Source: Treponema sp. (lineage in GTDB: Bacteria > Spirochaetota > Spirochaetia > Treponematales > Treponemataceae). Taken from it: a stretch of DNA of 32,280 nt. The stretch covers positions 1 to 32,280 of the forward strand of contig JAEDED010000026.1 in the NCBI GenBank assembly GCA_016293495.1, in the 5' to 3' direction. The translations under genes were made by a program, and so were the position numbers. The stretch's first letter is position 1. Each line of letters begins with the position of its first letter. The notes under the pieces are model-generated. The model was not told where the DNA came from. It saw only the letters and a list, made by a program, of their open reading frames with translations, and did not search any database. Shown here in pieces: positions 17,569-24,583 of the stretch.

Positions 17569-19287
17569 ATGAATATTAAAGACATTGAAAATCAAATTCA
17601 GACATATACTGACAGAACAGAAGACATTTTTCTAAACCTTGCAGAAAAATTTCCTCTCCTTCTCAATAAAGAAGAAAGCTCTTCCATGGATAAGCTTCTT
17701 GAACTTTTTGATGTTCTTGATAAGGCAAACAATGGTGCTGTTGGACAGGAAGCAGCCTTTTTCAAAAATTACGACATAAAATATTCGCCTTTGTTTGATG
17801 CACTTAACAAACATATTGAAGAGCTTTCAAACGTAAATGACAATGTTCAGAAAATAAAAGACAATTCAGAAGAAATGGAACTTATCGCGCTTAACGCAAT
17901 GGTAATTTCCATCAAGTCTGGTGAACGCGGCCGCGCATTCAGCAGTATCACAGAAAGTTTAAAGCAGCTTTCTACCGATATGAATCTGTATTCAAACAAA
18001 CTTCTTGATGAAGAGCAGCAGCTTTTGAAACAGATTAATACATTGAAAGTTGTTTTCGATGGAATTCTCGATTCCCAGAAAACTCTTTCCAAAGCCGGCA
18101 CTTCTTCTTCTGGCGATGTAACAAGACTTATCGAAAAAGCATCGGCCCCGCTGGGAGAAATCAAAGAAGTTATTAATTCCGTTTATGGTCCGATTCAGAA
18201 GGCAATGGAAGGTTTGCAGTACCAGGATATCATCCGCCAGGCTTCTGATCATATTCTTCTTTGTCTCAAGGAAACTTCGACTGTTACAGTTATTAACGGT
18301 CAGGAAGAAACTGCTCTTGATAGTTTGACTTTCAATATTCAGCTTTTACGTCTTGCATCTTTAGTTCTCGAAGATGTTTGCCGCGACATTAAAAAGAGTA
18401 TTGATATTTTCAAGGATAACTGGATTAAGGTTTCAGAAACTCTCCGCACTGTTGAACCAAAGCGTCTTGATTATATCCGCCGCTTTATGGATAAGCAGAA
18501 CATCAGCGAAGACAACATCAATGACAATATGTCAAAAATCAATGACCGTTTTGCTGCAACAATGAAGCAGTTCGGGGTTTATATTGCCAACCAGAAAAAT
18601 CTCGAAAGAAACTGCAGCGGCATTACAGAAAAAGCCCTTCAGATGTATGCGGTATTCGAAGCATTAAAACCAATTATCGACCGTCTTCATCACGTTAGAA
18701 TTTTGCAGCAGATTGAAGTTGCAAAGAACCCTGCAATTGCTGCCGTAAAAGATTCTGTAATTGATATGGATAACCTTATTTCGTCAGCTAATGATTCCCT
18801 TGACGAAATGCAGGATATGCTTAATTCCTTTATCGGTTCTATTAAAGAGCTTCTCGGCCAGTTTACACTTGCCATCAGGGATGACTCTTCTGAGATGAAT
18901 AAAGTTCGCCTTGCTAAAAATTCTTTCTTCAATGAGTTCCATGTTGTTCAGGCTGAACTTTCAGATATTCTCGGTTCGTTCAATGTATTCCCACCAGGAT
19001 TCGAACAGCTTTGTATTTCTGTTCAGATAAAACTTGATGAACTCGAAAGTATTTACAATAATCTCCGTTCTATCATTGTAGAAATGGCAGAAGAAAAGAT
19101 GAAACTTGAAGGCCGCAAATTTGATGTTATGGCCCGTATAGGTATTTCTAACTGGGAACTTAAAGACAGCCGCCTTAAAGAACTTGTTGAACACTTTACT
19201 ATTGCAACTCACAAAGAAGAAGCCGGCGAAATCGGAAACTTTGGTGTTGAAGATGGACTAGAGGCTGGAGAAATTACGTTCTTCTAA
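17569..19287 (+). CDS. Soluble MCP-like chemotaxis signalling protein
   Basis: 572 residues, almost entirely helical, with no membrane segment or signal peptide. Residues about 103-137 (MELIALNAMVISIKSGERGRAFSSITESLKQLS) resemble the conserved hairpin tip of methyl-accepting chemotaxis proteins, but with changed residues (ISIKSG for the usual IEAARAG). A second landmark, LQYQDIIRQ at 216-224, carries D220-x3-Q224, the spacing of the CheZ phosphatase Asp/Gln pair. Similar QD-x-x-x-Q segments also occur in type IV pilus and other MCP-like proteins. The remainder is long amphipathic helix. cheD follows 10 nt downstream, which fits a chemoreceptor-array role. It may be an unusual cytoplasmic receptor or an accessory phosphatase; the exact role is uncertain. 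Confidence 0.7.
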   Translation: MNIKDIENQIQTYTDRTEDIFLNLAEKFPLLLNKEESSSMDKLLELFDVLDKANNGAVGQEAAFFKNYDIKYSPLFDALNKHIEELSNVNDNVQKIKDNSEEMELIALNAMVISIKSGERGRAFSSITESLKQLSTDMNLYSNKLLDEEQQLLKQINTLKVVFDGILDSQKTLSKAGTSSSGDVTRLIEKASAPLGEIKEVINSVYGPIQKAMEGLQYQDIIRQASDHILLCLKETSTVTVINGQEETALDSLTFNIQLLRLASLVLEDVCRDIKKSIDIFKDNWIKVSETLRTVEPKRLDYIRRFMDKQNISEDNINDNMSKINDRFAATMKQFGVYIANQKNLERNCSGITEKALQMYAVFEALKPIIDRLHHVRILQQIEVAKNPAIAAVKDSVIDMDNLISSANDSLDEMQDMLNSFIGSIKELLGQFTLAIRDDSSEMNKVRLAKNSFFNEFHVVQAELSDILGSFNVFPPGFEQLCISVQIKLDELESIYNNLRSIIVEMAEEKMKLEGRKFDVMARIGISNWELKDSRLKELVEHFTIATHKEEAGEIGNFGVEDGLEAGEITFF

Positions 19288-19296
19288 TTCTTTACT

Positions 19297-19800
19297 ATGA
19301 ATACTTTTTTTGATAACTCATTTAACAGAAACGTAGTAACTATCTATCCGGGCGAATACTATGTTTCAAAGGGCCCGGAACTTATTTCTACCATTCTTGG
19401 TTCCTGCGTAGCTATTGTGCTGTTTGATCCGCAGAACCAGATCGGCGGCATGAACCATTTTATGCTTGCTACAAATAGGGACAAAACTAAAGATGCAAAA
19501 AGAAACGGTCCGATTGGCCGCTTCGGGGAATATGCGATCGACCTGCTTTTAAAAGATATGGAAAAGGCTGGCGCTGACCGCTGCAATCTTCAGGCAAAAA
19601 TCTTCGGCGGAAGCAATGTGTTCAATCTGCCCGAAACTGCTCGAGAGCAGGTCGGTACACAAAACATTAAGTTTGCAAAGAATTATCTTCAAAAGCTTAA
19701 CATTCCGATTCTTGCAGAAGAACTCGGAGGCGTTCCTTCAAGAAAAATCGTATTTGATCCTGCGACCTTCAAGGTTTTGTTAAAGCGCATTAATCAGTAA
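19297..19800 (+). CDS. cheD: Chemoreceptor glutamine deamidase CheD
   Basis: 167 residues, the normal CheD size. The active-site pattern is present: STILGSCVAIVLFD with C37 and GGMNHFMLA with H54, followed by GRFGEYAIDLLLKDM, KIFGGSNVF and the late GGVPSRKIVFDP. CheD deamidates glutamines on chemoreceptors and in some bacteria binds CheC/CheX. No Shine-Dalgarno is seen before ATG 19297, and with only 9 nt from the previous stop, translation probably depends on the upstream MCP-like gene. Its last 11 nt overlap the end of the convergent MinD-like gene. Confidence 0.93.
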   Translation: MNTFFDNSFNRNVVTIYPGEYYVSKGPELISTILGSCVAIVLFDPQNQIGGMNHFMLATNRDKTKDAKRNGPIGRFGEYAIDLLLKDMEKAGADRCNLQAKIFGGSNVFNLPETAREQVGTQNIKFAKNYLQKLNIPILAEELGGVPSRKIVFDPATFKVLLKRINQ

Positions 19801-20779
19801 AAAATTCCCCGTTAAGCTCTTCAATATCCTGATTTTCGTTATTGCCGAAGAATTCATTGTCTTCAAGATTTTCGTTGTACTGATATGTGTGGAGAAGAAT
19901 TCTGTCTGCGGCAGAGTTCAGCTGGACTGCGAACGGATTCTGAGGATTAGAAATGCATACCGGAACGCGCTTGGCAACAGCAAGTTCGATAGCGTTGTCC
20001 CTCGGTGTAAAACCTACAAAGTCAAGGTTAATGTTCAGCTTGTTCCATACCAGGGAACGAAGGCGGCGTGCCATTTCAAGATCCTGTGTTGATTTACCCA
20101 TGTTAAGAATTACCTGCGGGCGATATTTGAGAAGTTCTGTTCTTGCTTTTTCGCCGCTTTCAGGAAACTGACGGCAGATTTCTTCTACGAGGGTCACAAA
20201 GGAACTTTCGGCTCCTGCGGCACTGTTTTTAATGTAGTCATCAATCATTACGCGTTCCGGCGATTTTGCCTTGAACTGGCGGGTAAAGAATCTGTAGGCT
20301 GCAGCCTTTAAGAAAGAGTAGGCGTTAAGAATTGATGTCAGCTCAGGACTTGTTACAAGAATTGAATTGTAAGTCAAAAGATAAAAATCAAGAGTATTGT
20401 AAGTAGTTCCGCCGCCTAAATCGAGAATTGCATAGTCTGCATCCAGGGCCTCGATTTCTTTAACGAGCTTTCGTTTGATAAAGAAGCCCATGTTTGCTGT
20501 TCCAGGGAATAAACAGTCGCCTGCAATAAATGTAAGGTTCGGAATTCCTGTTTCTTGAAAAAGTGGCTGTAAGGTTGATTCCTGTTTGTAGATAAAGTTT
20601 CCGAGGCCCGCGTGGTTGTTTTTTAATCCGAGCAGTGTATGAAGGTTTGCGCCGCCAAGGTCAAAGTCGATTAAAACAACTTTTTTTCCTTTTTGAGCAA
20701 GAAGGATTGCAAGATTAACTGCGATTGCACTTTTTCCGACGCCGCCTTTTCCGCTGGCGATTGGCAGAATGTTTACCAT
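19790..20779 (-). CDS. MinD/ParA-family P-loop ATPase
   Basis: 329 residues. The deviant Walker A SGKGGVGKS (signature K11, catalytic K16), DFDLGGANLHTLLG and LDLGGGTTYNTLDF mark the MinD/ParA/FlhG group. An insertion of about 45 residues near 170-215 and an acidic, Asn/Glu-rich C-terminus (ENLEDNEFFGNNENQD) replace the membrane-targeting helix of true MinD, and no minC or minE is adjacent. The position next to cheD suggests spatial positioning of chemotaxis arrays or flagella (ParC/FlhG-like), but this is inference from context. It is divergent from the TetR/efflux operon and overlaps cheD tail to tail by 11 bp. Confidence 0.83.
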   Translation of the reverse strand: MVNILPIASGKGGVGKSAIAVNLAILLAQKGKKVVLIDFDLGGANLHTLLGLKNNHAGLGNFIYKQESTLQPLFQETGIPNLTFIAGDCLFPGTANMGFFIKRKLVKEIEALDADYAILDLGGGTTYNTLDFYLLTYNSILVTSPELTSILNAYSFLKAAAYRFFTRQFKAKSPERVMIDDYIKNSAAGAESSFVTLVEEICRQFPESGEKARTELLKYRPQVILNMGKSTQDLEMARRLRSLVWNKLNINLDFVGFTPRDNAIELAVAKRVPVCISNPQNPFAVQLNSAADRILLHTYQYNENLEDNEFFGNNENQDIEELNGEFFTD

Positions 20780-20827
20780 AATTTAACTCACTTTCTGATA
20801 ATTTGGCTGAATAGAAACAATTCTTCT

Positions 20828-20857
20828 ATTATATATGCCATATTAATGTTCGGTGAA
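20828..20857 (-). promoter_or_regulatory. Possible promoter of the MinD-like gene
   Basis: Read on the minus strand, TATAAT (plus 20828-20833) has TTCACC (plus 20852-20857) 18 nt upstream. This gives a leader of about 40 nt before ATG 20779. The -35 matches the consensus at 4 of 6 positions. Confidence 0.45.
20845..20854 (-). promoter_or_regulatory. Half-site matching the TetR operator, inside the MinD-like promoter
   Basis: On the minus strand ACCGAACATT is identical to 10 bases of the palindrome at 20934-20957. The other half (AATATGG) is not conserved. It overlaps the putative -35 of the minus-strand promoter. Confidence 0.4.
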
Positions 20858-20900
20858 TTTTCCCCATAATATAAGATTTTTCTTATTTTTATGGAATTTC

Positions 20901-20929
20901 TTGACTATTTGAGATTGTATTATTATATT
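20901..20929 (+). promoter_or_regulatory. Promoter of the TetR/efflux operon
   Basis: TTGACT (20901-20906) and TATATT (20924-20929) at exactly 17 nt. The predicted start near 20936 falls inside the adjacent palindrome. Confidence 0.7.
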
Positions 20930-20933
20930 GAAA

Positions 20934-20957
20934 CTGTTACCGAACATTCGGTAACAG
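20934..20957 (+). promoter_or_regulatory. Palindromic operator for the TetR-type regulator
   Basis: Arms CTGTTACCGAA and TTCGGTAACAG form a perfect 11-bp inverted repeat around a central CA (24 bp in all). It starts 4 nt after the -10 box and covers the likely transcription start, 12 nt before the regulator's ATG. This is the classic site for autorepression by a TetR protein, here predicted to control the whole efflux operon. Confidence 0.85.
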
Positions 20958-20969
20958 TACCGGTAAAAT

Positions 20970-22193
20970 ATGGCACAGAAGCGCAATACTCGACAGATTA
21001 TTCTTAGCGAAGCCTTCAATCTTTGTTATGAATCGCCAAAATCAATTTTCTCACTTTCAGAACTTGCAGAAAGAGTTGGAATTTCCAAGACTGCAATTTT
21101 CAGGCATTTTAAAAACAAAGATGCGCTTCTTTTTGAAATGGGTTCTTTAATTGCTGACGGCCTTGCAGAGATAATGCGTAAAGGCGACTATTTTAGAGAA
21201 GCCGAAACTCATCTTACAGAAAACTACGAAAGATTTTCAGACCTTATAAATTCCCTTGTAAAATTTTTTCAGGGCAATAAAGGCTATCTTGGTTTTGCCT
21301 TAAATACCAGAACTTTTATGCCTTCTCCGGGGCAGTCTTTACTTAAAGGGCTTATGGAACGCGGCGTTTATATTTCGCCGGAATTCCTTGCAAACAAAAC
21401 TCCTCAGCGATTTTTCAGAGTTTTCTTCTGCGGAGAATCTTTGATTTATTTTCTTTCGAGAAGAGACTGTCTGACTCAGGCAGGTATTTCTGAAATCGAT
21501 TCTGAAGAGGAATTTATTAAGGAGATTACTGATCTTCTCTGGAAAGGAATTGCAAGAGGTAAACCACAACTTGATAGTAAAAGAATTGCAGAACTTGATA
21601 AACTGTGTGAGGTCAGTTTTAAAAACAAGCCTGAAGATACAAGATTCTTTACGGCTTTTGCAGAAACCTTCCAGGAAAATGGTTTTGACGGTCTTACTGT
21701 TGAACGCATCAGCGATAAACTGAATCTTGCAAAGAGCAGTCTTTACGCTTTCTTTGAAAACAAAGAGGAATTTGTGCAGAAAATGCTTGTCGAGGAATTT
21801 TCGATGATTATGAAAGTTATCGTTGAAAAAACCATGTATGCAGAAACTCTTGAAGAGCTTGCTTACGTTCTTCTTCGCTGTGAAAAAAATTATCTTGAAA
21901 AAAGACATTTCGTGCTGATGATTCATTACTGGGCAACGCAGAAGGGACTTAATACTTACAGGTTTAAAGATGACCAGATTGGTTATAACGACCGGTTTGA
22001 GTATTTGAAAAAAAAGAGTATTCAAATGCCTGAATTGTTTAATTATCAAAGTTTTGTCGGCTGGGAATCTTCGCTTGTGGGAGCCCTTAAGTTTTTCTTT
22101 GATATGACGCCACTAAAAGAATTGGAACGTATTATAGATTACGCTCAGGAATTATATAAGCTGATTATCAATGGAATTGAAAATCAGAATTAA
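20970..22193 (+). CDS. Double-headed TetR/AcrR-family regulator
   Basis: 407 residues, twice the usual TetR length. Two complete TetR DNA-binding segments are visible. One is near the N-terminus (residues about 5-55: QIILSEAFNLCYE, FSLSELAERVGISKTAIFRHFKNKDALL). The other is mid-protein (about 225-275: FFTAFAETFQENGFDGLTV, ERISDKLNLAKSSLYAFFENKEEFV). Each is followed by a helical region that would be a ligand/dimer domain, so the chain looks like two fused repressors. It is the first gene of the efflux operon, 36 nt before the TolC-like gene, and is preceded by its own palindromic operator. ATG 20970 has no clear ribosome site. It is probably a local repressor of the pump, relieved by a pump substrate. 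Confidence 0.9.
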   Translation: MAQKRNTRQIILSEAFNLCYESPKSIFSLSELAERVGISKTAIFRHFKNKDALLFEMGSLIADGLAEIMRKGDYFREAETHLTENYERFSDLINSLVKFFQGNKGYLGFALNTRTFMPSPGQSLLKGLMERGVYISPEFLANKTPQRFFRVFFCGESLIYFLSRRDCLTQAGISEIDSEEEFIKEITDLLWKGIARGKPQLDSKRIAELDKLCEVSFKNKPEDTRFFTAFAETFQENGFDGLTVERISDKLNLAKSSLYAFFENKEEFVQKMLVEEFSMIMKVIVEKTMYAETLEELAYVLLRCEKNYLEKRHFVLMIHYWATQKGLNTYRFKDDQIGYNDRFEYLKKKSIQMPELFNYQSFVGWESSLVGALKFFFDMTPLKELERIIDYAQELYKLIINGIENQN

Positions 22194-22197
22194 AACA

Positions 22198-22213
22198 GTT
22201 AACTATTCGTTAA
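22198..22213 (+). promoter_or_regulatory. Small inverted repeat before the TolC-like gene
   Basis: TTAAC (22199-22203) and GTTAA (22209-22213) flank TATTC. The sequence loosely echoes the upstream operator (ATTCG, GTTA). It could be a weak secondary site or chance in AT-rich DNA. Confidence 0.2.
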
Positions 22214-22229
22214 AGTCGAAGAGGAGAAT

Positions 22230-23654
22230 ATGAAAAAAATTATTTCAAAACAGAAAATGGCAAAAGTAATTTCGCTTGCGGCAGTTGTGCTGCTTGGAAC
22301 AAATGTTTTTGCACAGACTGCTGATGTGTCTTCTGAAACTGCAGCTACAGAAGCAGAACAGAAAGAAGATGTGCTGGTATTAACAGTAGAAGATGCTGTT
22401 GAATATTCCATTGAACACAGTCTTTCGCTTAAGAGCTCAGCTCTTGATCTTGAACTTTCAAAATGGAAGAGTGATACTTCGTGGAATACGTTCCTTCCGA
22501 ATGTTCAGGTAAGTGGAACTTTTGCAAGAACAAATGATTATTATTCAAGTGTAAAACTTGCTGGTAGTTATAATGCGGCATTTATGCCAGACCCAGATGA
22601 AAAACAGTATTGGACTGCAATGGGAAACCTTGGTGTTTCTTTTAATTTTAATGCAGCAATGATAATGTCGATGATGACTGCAAAAGAATCTTATGAAAAC
22701 GGAAAGATTACTTACGAACAGGCTGTTAAATCGAATATGGATACTGTTCGAAAACTTTTTTATTCATTACTGTTGCAGCAGGAAAGTTTAAAGCTTCAGA
22801 AAGATTCGTTAGAAAATGCTCGTCAGCGTATGAATCAGGCTGCTGTTAATTATCGAAACGGCTATGTTCCTCAGATTCAGTATCTTCAGGCACAGGTTGC
22901 ATACGAAAATATGGTTCCAACAATAGAAAAAGCTGAACTTGCAATGAAACAGTCGCTTGATACTTTTTCATTTGTAATAGGACTTCCGGTAGGAACTAAG
23001 GTTGAACTTAAAGGAGAAATTGAACCTGTTTATGTTGATGTTGATGTTGAACAATTAATTTCGCTTGCAAAAGAAAATAATCTTGAAATCAAGTCTCTGA
23101 AAAGTTCTTTAAATTCACTTAAGCTTTCAAAAACTTCGCTTGATCTTTCGACTTATACTCCATCTCTTTCTGTAAGTTGGGCTGGACAGCCAACAATGCT
23201 GGTGCCTGGAGATAAAGACTGGGGAAATAAAAATAACTGGGTTGATAATGGATCATTTAGCGTGAGTTTAGTTTGGAACTTGACAAATATGCTTCCGTGG
23301 TCGTCATCAAGAACAAGTGCAAAAGAAATTCAGACTAATTTAGAAAAACTTGAATTGAGTATGAAGACTCTTGAAAGAAATACTGAACTTGAAGTAAGAA
23401 AAGCTTATGATACTTTGAAACAGTGTAAGCAGGCAATAGAAACTAGTCAAAGGAATATTGATCTTTCTCAGAAGTCTTACAATATGACATGGCAGGCTTA
23501 TAGAAACGGTACTACTGAATACCTTAATCTTGTAGAAGCCCAGACACAGTTGAATCAGGCAAAATTCAGTTTGATTAATGAAAAATTTAATTATATGACA
23601 AGTCTTATGGATTTGGAAACACTTATTAATTCAAAGATTTCAGGAGAAAAATAA
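22230..23654 (+). CDS. TolC-like outer-membrane efflux protein (BesC-like)
   Basis: 474 residues. A signal peptide (about 1-29, ending NVFAQ) is followed by two OEP-type repeats with long helices: LTVEDAVEYSIEHSLSLKSSALDLELSKWK, then LVEAQTQLNQAKFSLINEKFNYMTSLMDLETLIN near the end. The first repeat includes the QAAVNYRNGYVPQIQYLQAQVAYE helix and the second AYRNGTTEYLNL, the paired G-x-x-x-x-x-L turn of TolC proteins. It forms the outer-membrane exit duct of the tripartite pump encoded next. GAGGAG (22221-22226) precedes the ATG. The order regulator-TolC-adaptor-RND resembles Borrelia besC-besA-besB. Confidence 0.92.
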   Translation: MKKIISKQKMAKVISLAAVVLLGTNVFAQTADVSSETAATEAEQKEDVLVLTVEDAVEYSIEHSLSLKSSALDLELSKWKSDTSWNTFLPNVQVSGTFARTNDYYSSVKLAGSYNAAFMPDPDEKQYWTAMGNLGVSFNFNAAMIMSMMTAKESYENGKITYEQAVKSNMDTVRKLFYSLLLQQESLKLQKDSLENARQRMNQAAVNYRNGYVPQIQYLQAQVAYENMVPTIEKAELAMKQSLDTFSFVIGLPVGTKVELKGEIEPVYVDVDVEQLISLAKENNLEIKSLKSSLNSLKLSKTSLDLSTYTPSLSVSWAGQPTMLVPGDKDWGNKNNWVDNGSFSVSLVWNLTNMLPWSSSRTSAKEIQTNLEKLELSMKTLERNTELEVRKAYDTLKQCKQAIETSQRNIDLSQKSYNMTWQAYRNGTTEYLNLVEAQTQLNQAKFSLINEKFNYMTSLMDLETLINSKISGEK

Positions 23655-23655
23655 A

Positions 23656-24567
23656 ATGAAAAAAACAATAGTAATTACAAGTGCATTTGTGCTTGCTGCA
23701 TTAAGTCTGACTTCTTGTTCAAAGAAAGGTCCAGTACAAAAAGGAGAAGTTGAGGCAGTTTTTGCTGTTAATGCTTATAAAGTGTCTCCAACAAATCTTG
23801 ATAACTACCTTGAATTTGGAGGAGACGTAGATGCTGCTTCTTCTGTAGCAGTTATGCCAGATACAGCTGGTAAAATTTCGCAGCTTCATGTAAAGGTTGG
23901 ACAGAAGGTATCAAAGGGACAAATTCTTGCAGCAGTTGATGCAAGCCGTCCTGGTATGGTTTTTGCTGCGAGCCCTGTTCGTGCACCAGTTGCAGGAACT
24001 GTTACTTACTTTCCGTGTGTTGTTGGAACAAGTGTTGCACAGTCATCTGTAATTGCAAAAATTTCAAGTACAAATAATCTTGAAATTGAAACTTCAGTTC
24101 CAGAAAGATTTGTTTCTCGTATCAGTATGAATCAGAAAGCAAAACTTTCATTTAATGCATATCCTGGTGAAACATTTGATGCTCATATTATAGAAATTAG
24201 TCCTGTACTTGATACTGCTTCTCGTACAATGTCTATCAAACTTGCAATTGATAAAAAAGATCCAAAAATCAAAATTGGTATGTACGCAAAAATTCACCTT
24301 GTAACAGAACAGAAAAAGAATGTATGTGTTCTTCCATATGGAACTGTAATTACAAGAAAGGGTGAGACATTTGTATTTACTGTTAAAGATGAAGGTGAAA
24401 AAAAAGTTGCAGTATTAACTCCAGTAAGAGTTGGTATTCGTGTTGATAACCTTCAGGAGATTGAAGCAGGAGTTATTCCTGGTGATATTGTAATTACAAA
24501 AGGTCAGACATTGTTAAGTGACGGTTCTTCAGTAAATGTTCTTTCTGTTTCTGAAGAAATTGAATAG
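23656..24567 (+). CDS. RND membrane-fusion adaptor lipoprotein (BesA-like, no hairpin)
   Basis: 303 residues. The lipobox LTSC (C21) anchors it to the inner membrane. Two lipoyl half-motifs (KISQLHVKVGQKVSKGQILAAVD at about 72-94 and APVAGTVTYFPCVVGTSVAQ at about 110-129) are separated by only about 15 residues. The coiled-coil hairpin of AcrA-type adaptors, usually 60 residues or more, is therefore missing. A beta-barrel (LEIETSVPERFVSRI...AKLSFNAYPGETFDAHI) and a membrane-proximal domain (LPYGTVITRKGETFVFTV) follow. Borrelia BesA is likewise known to lack the hairpin. It starts 2 nt after the TolC-like stop, with AGGAG at 23642-23646. Confidence 0.92.
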   Translation: MKKTIVITSAFVLAALSLTSCSKKGPVQKGEVEAVFAVNAYKVSPTNLDNYLEFGGDVDAASSVAVMPDTAGKISQLHVKVGQKVSKGQILAAVDASRPGMVFAASPVRAPVAGTVTYFPCVVGTSVAQSSVIAKISSTNNLEIETSVPERFVSRISMNQKAKLSFNAYPGETFDAHIIEISPVLDTASRTMSIKLAIDKKDPKIKIGMYAKIHLVTEQKKNVCVLPYGTVITRKGETFVFTVKDEGEKKVAVLTPVRVGIRVDNLQEIEAGVIPGDIVITKGQTLLSDGSSVNVLSVSEEIE

Positions 24568-24583
24568 GAGTGGAGTGTAAGTT

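Noticed and set aside
21339..22049. Long open frame of about 236 codons on the minus strand
   Set aside because: It is fully antisense to the double-TetR gene, whose two HTH domains are clear. Its residues are Phe/Lys/Cys-rich, as expected from a mirrored AT-rich gene.
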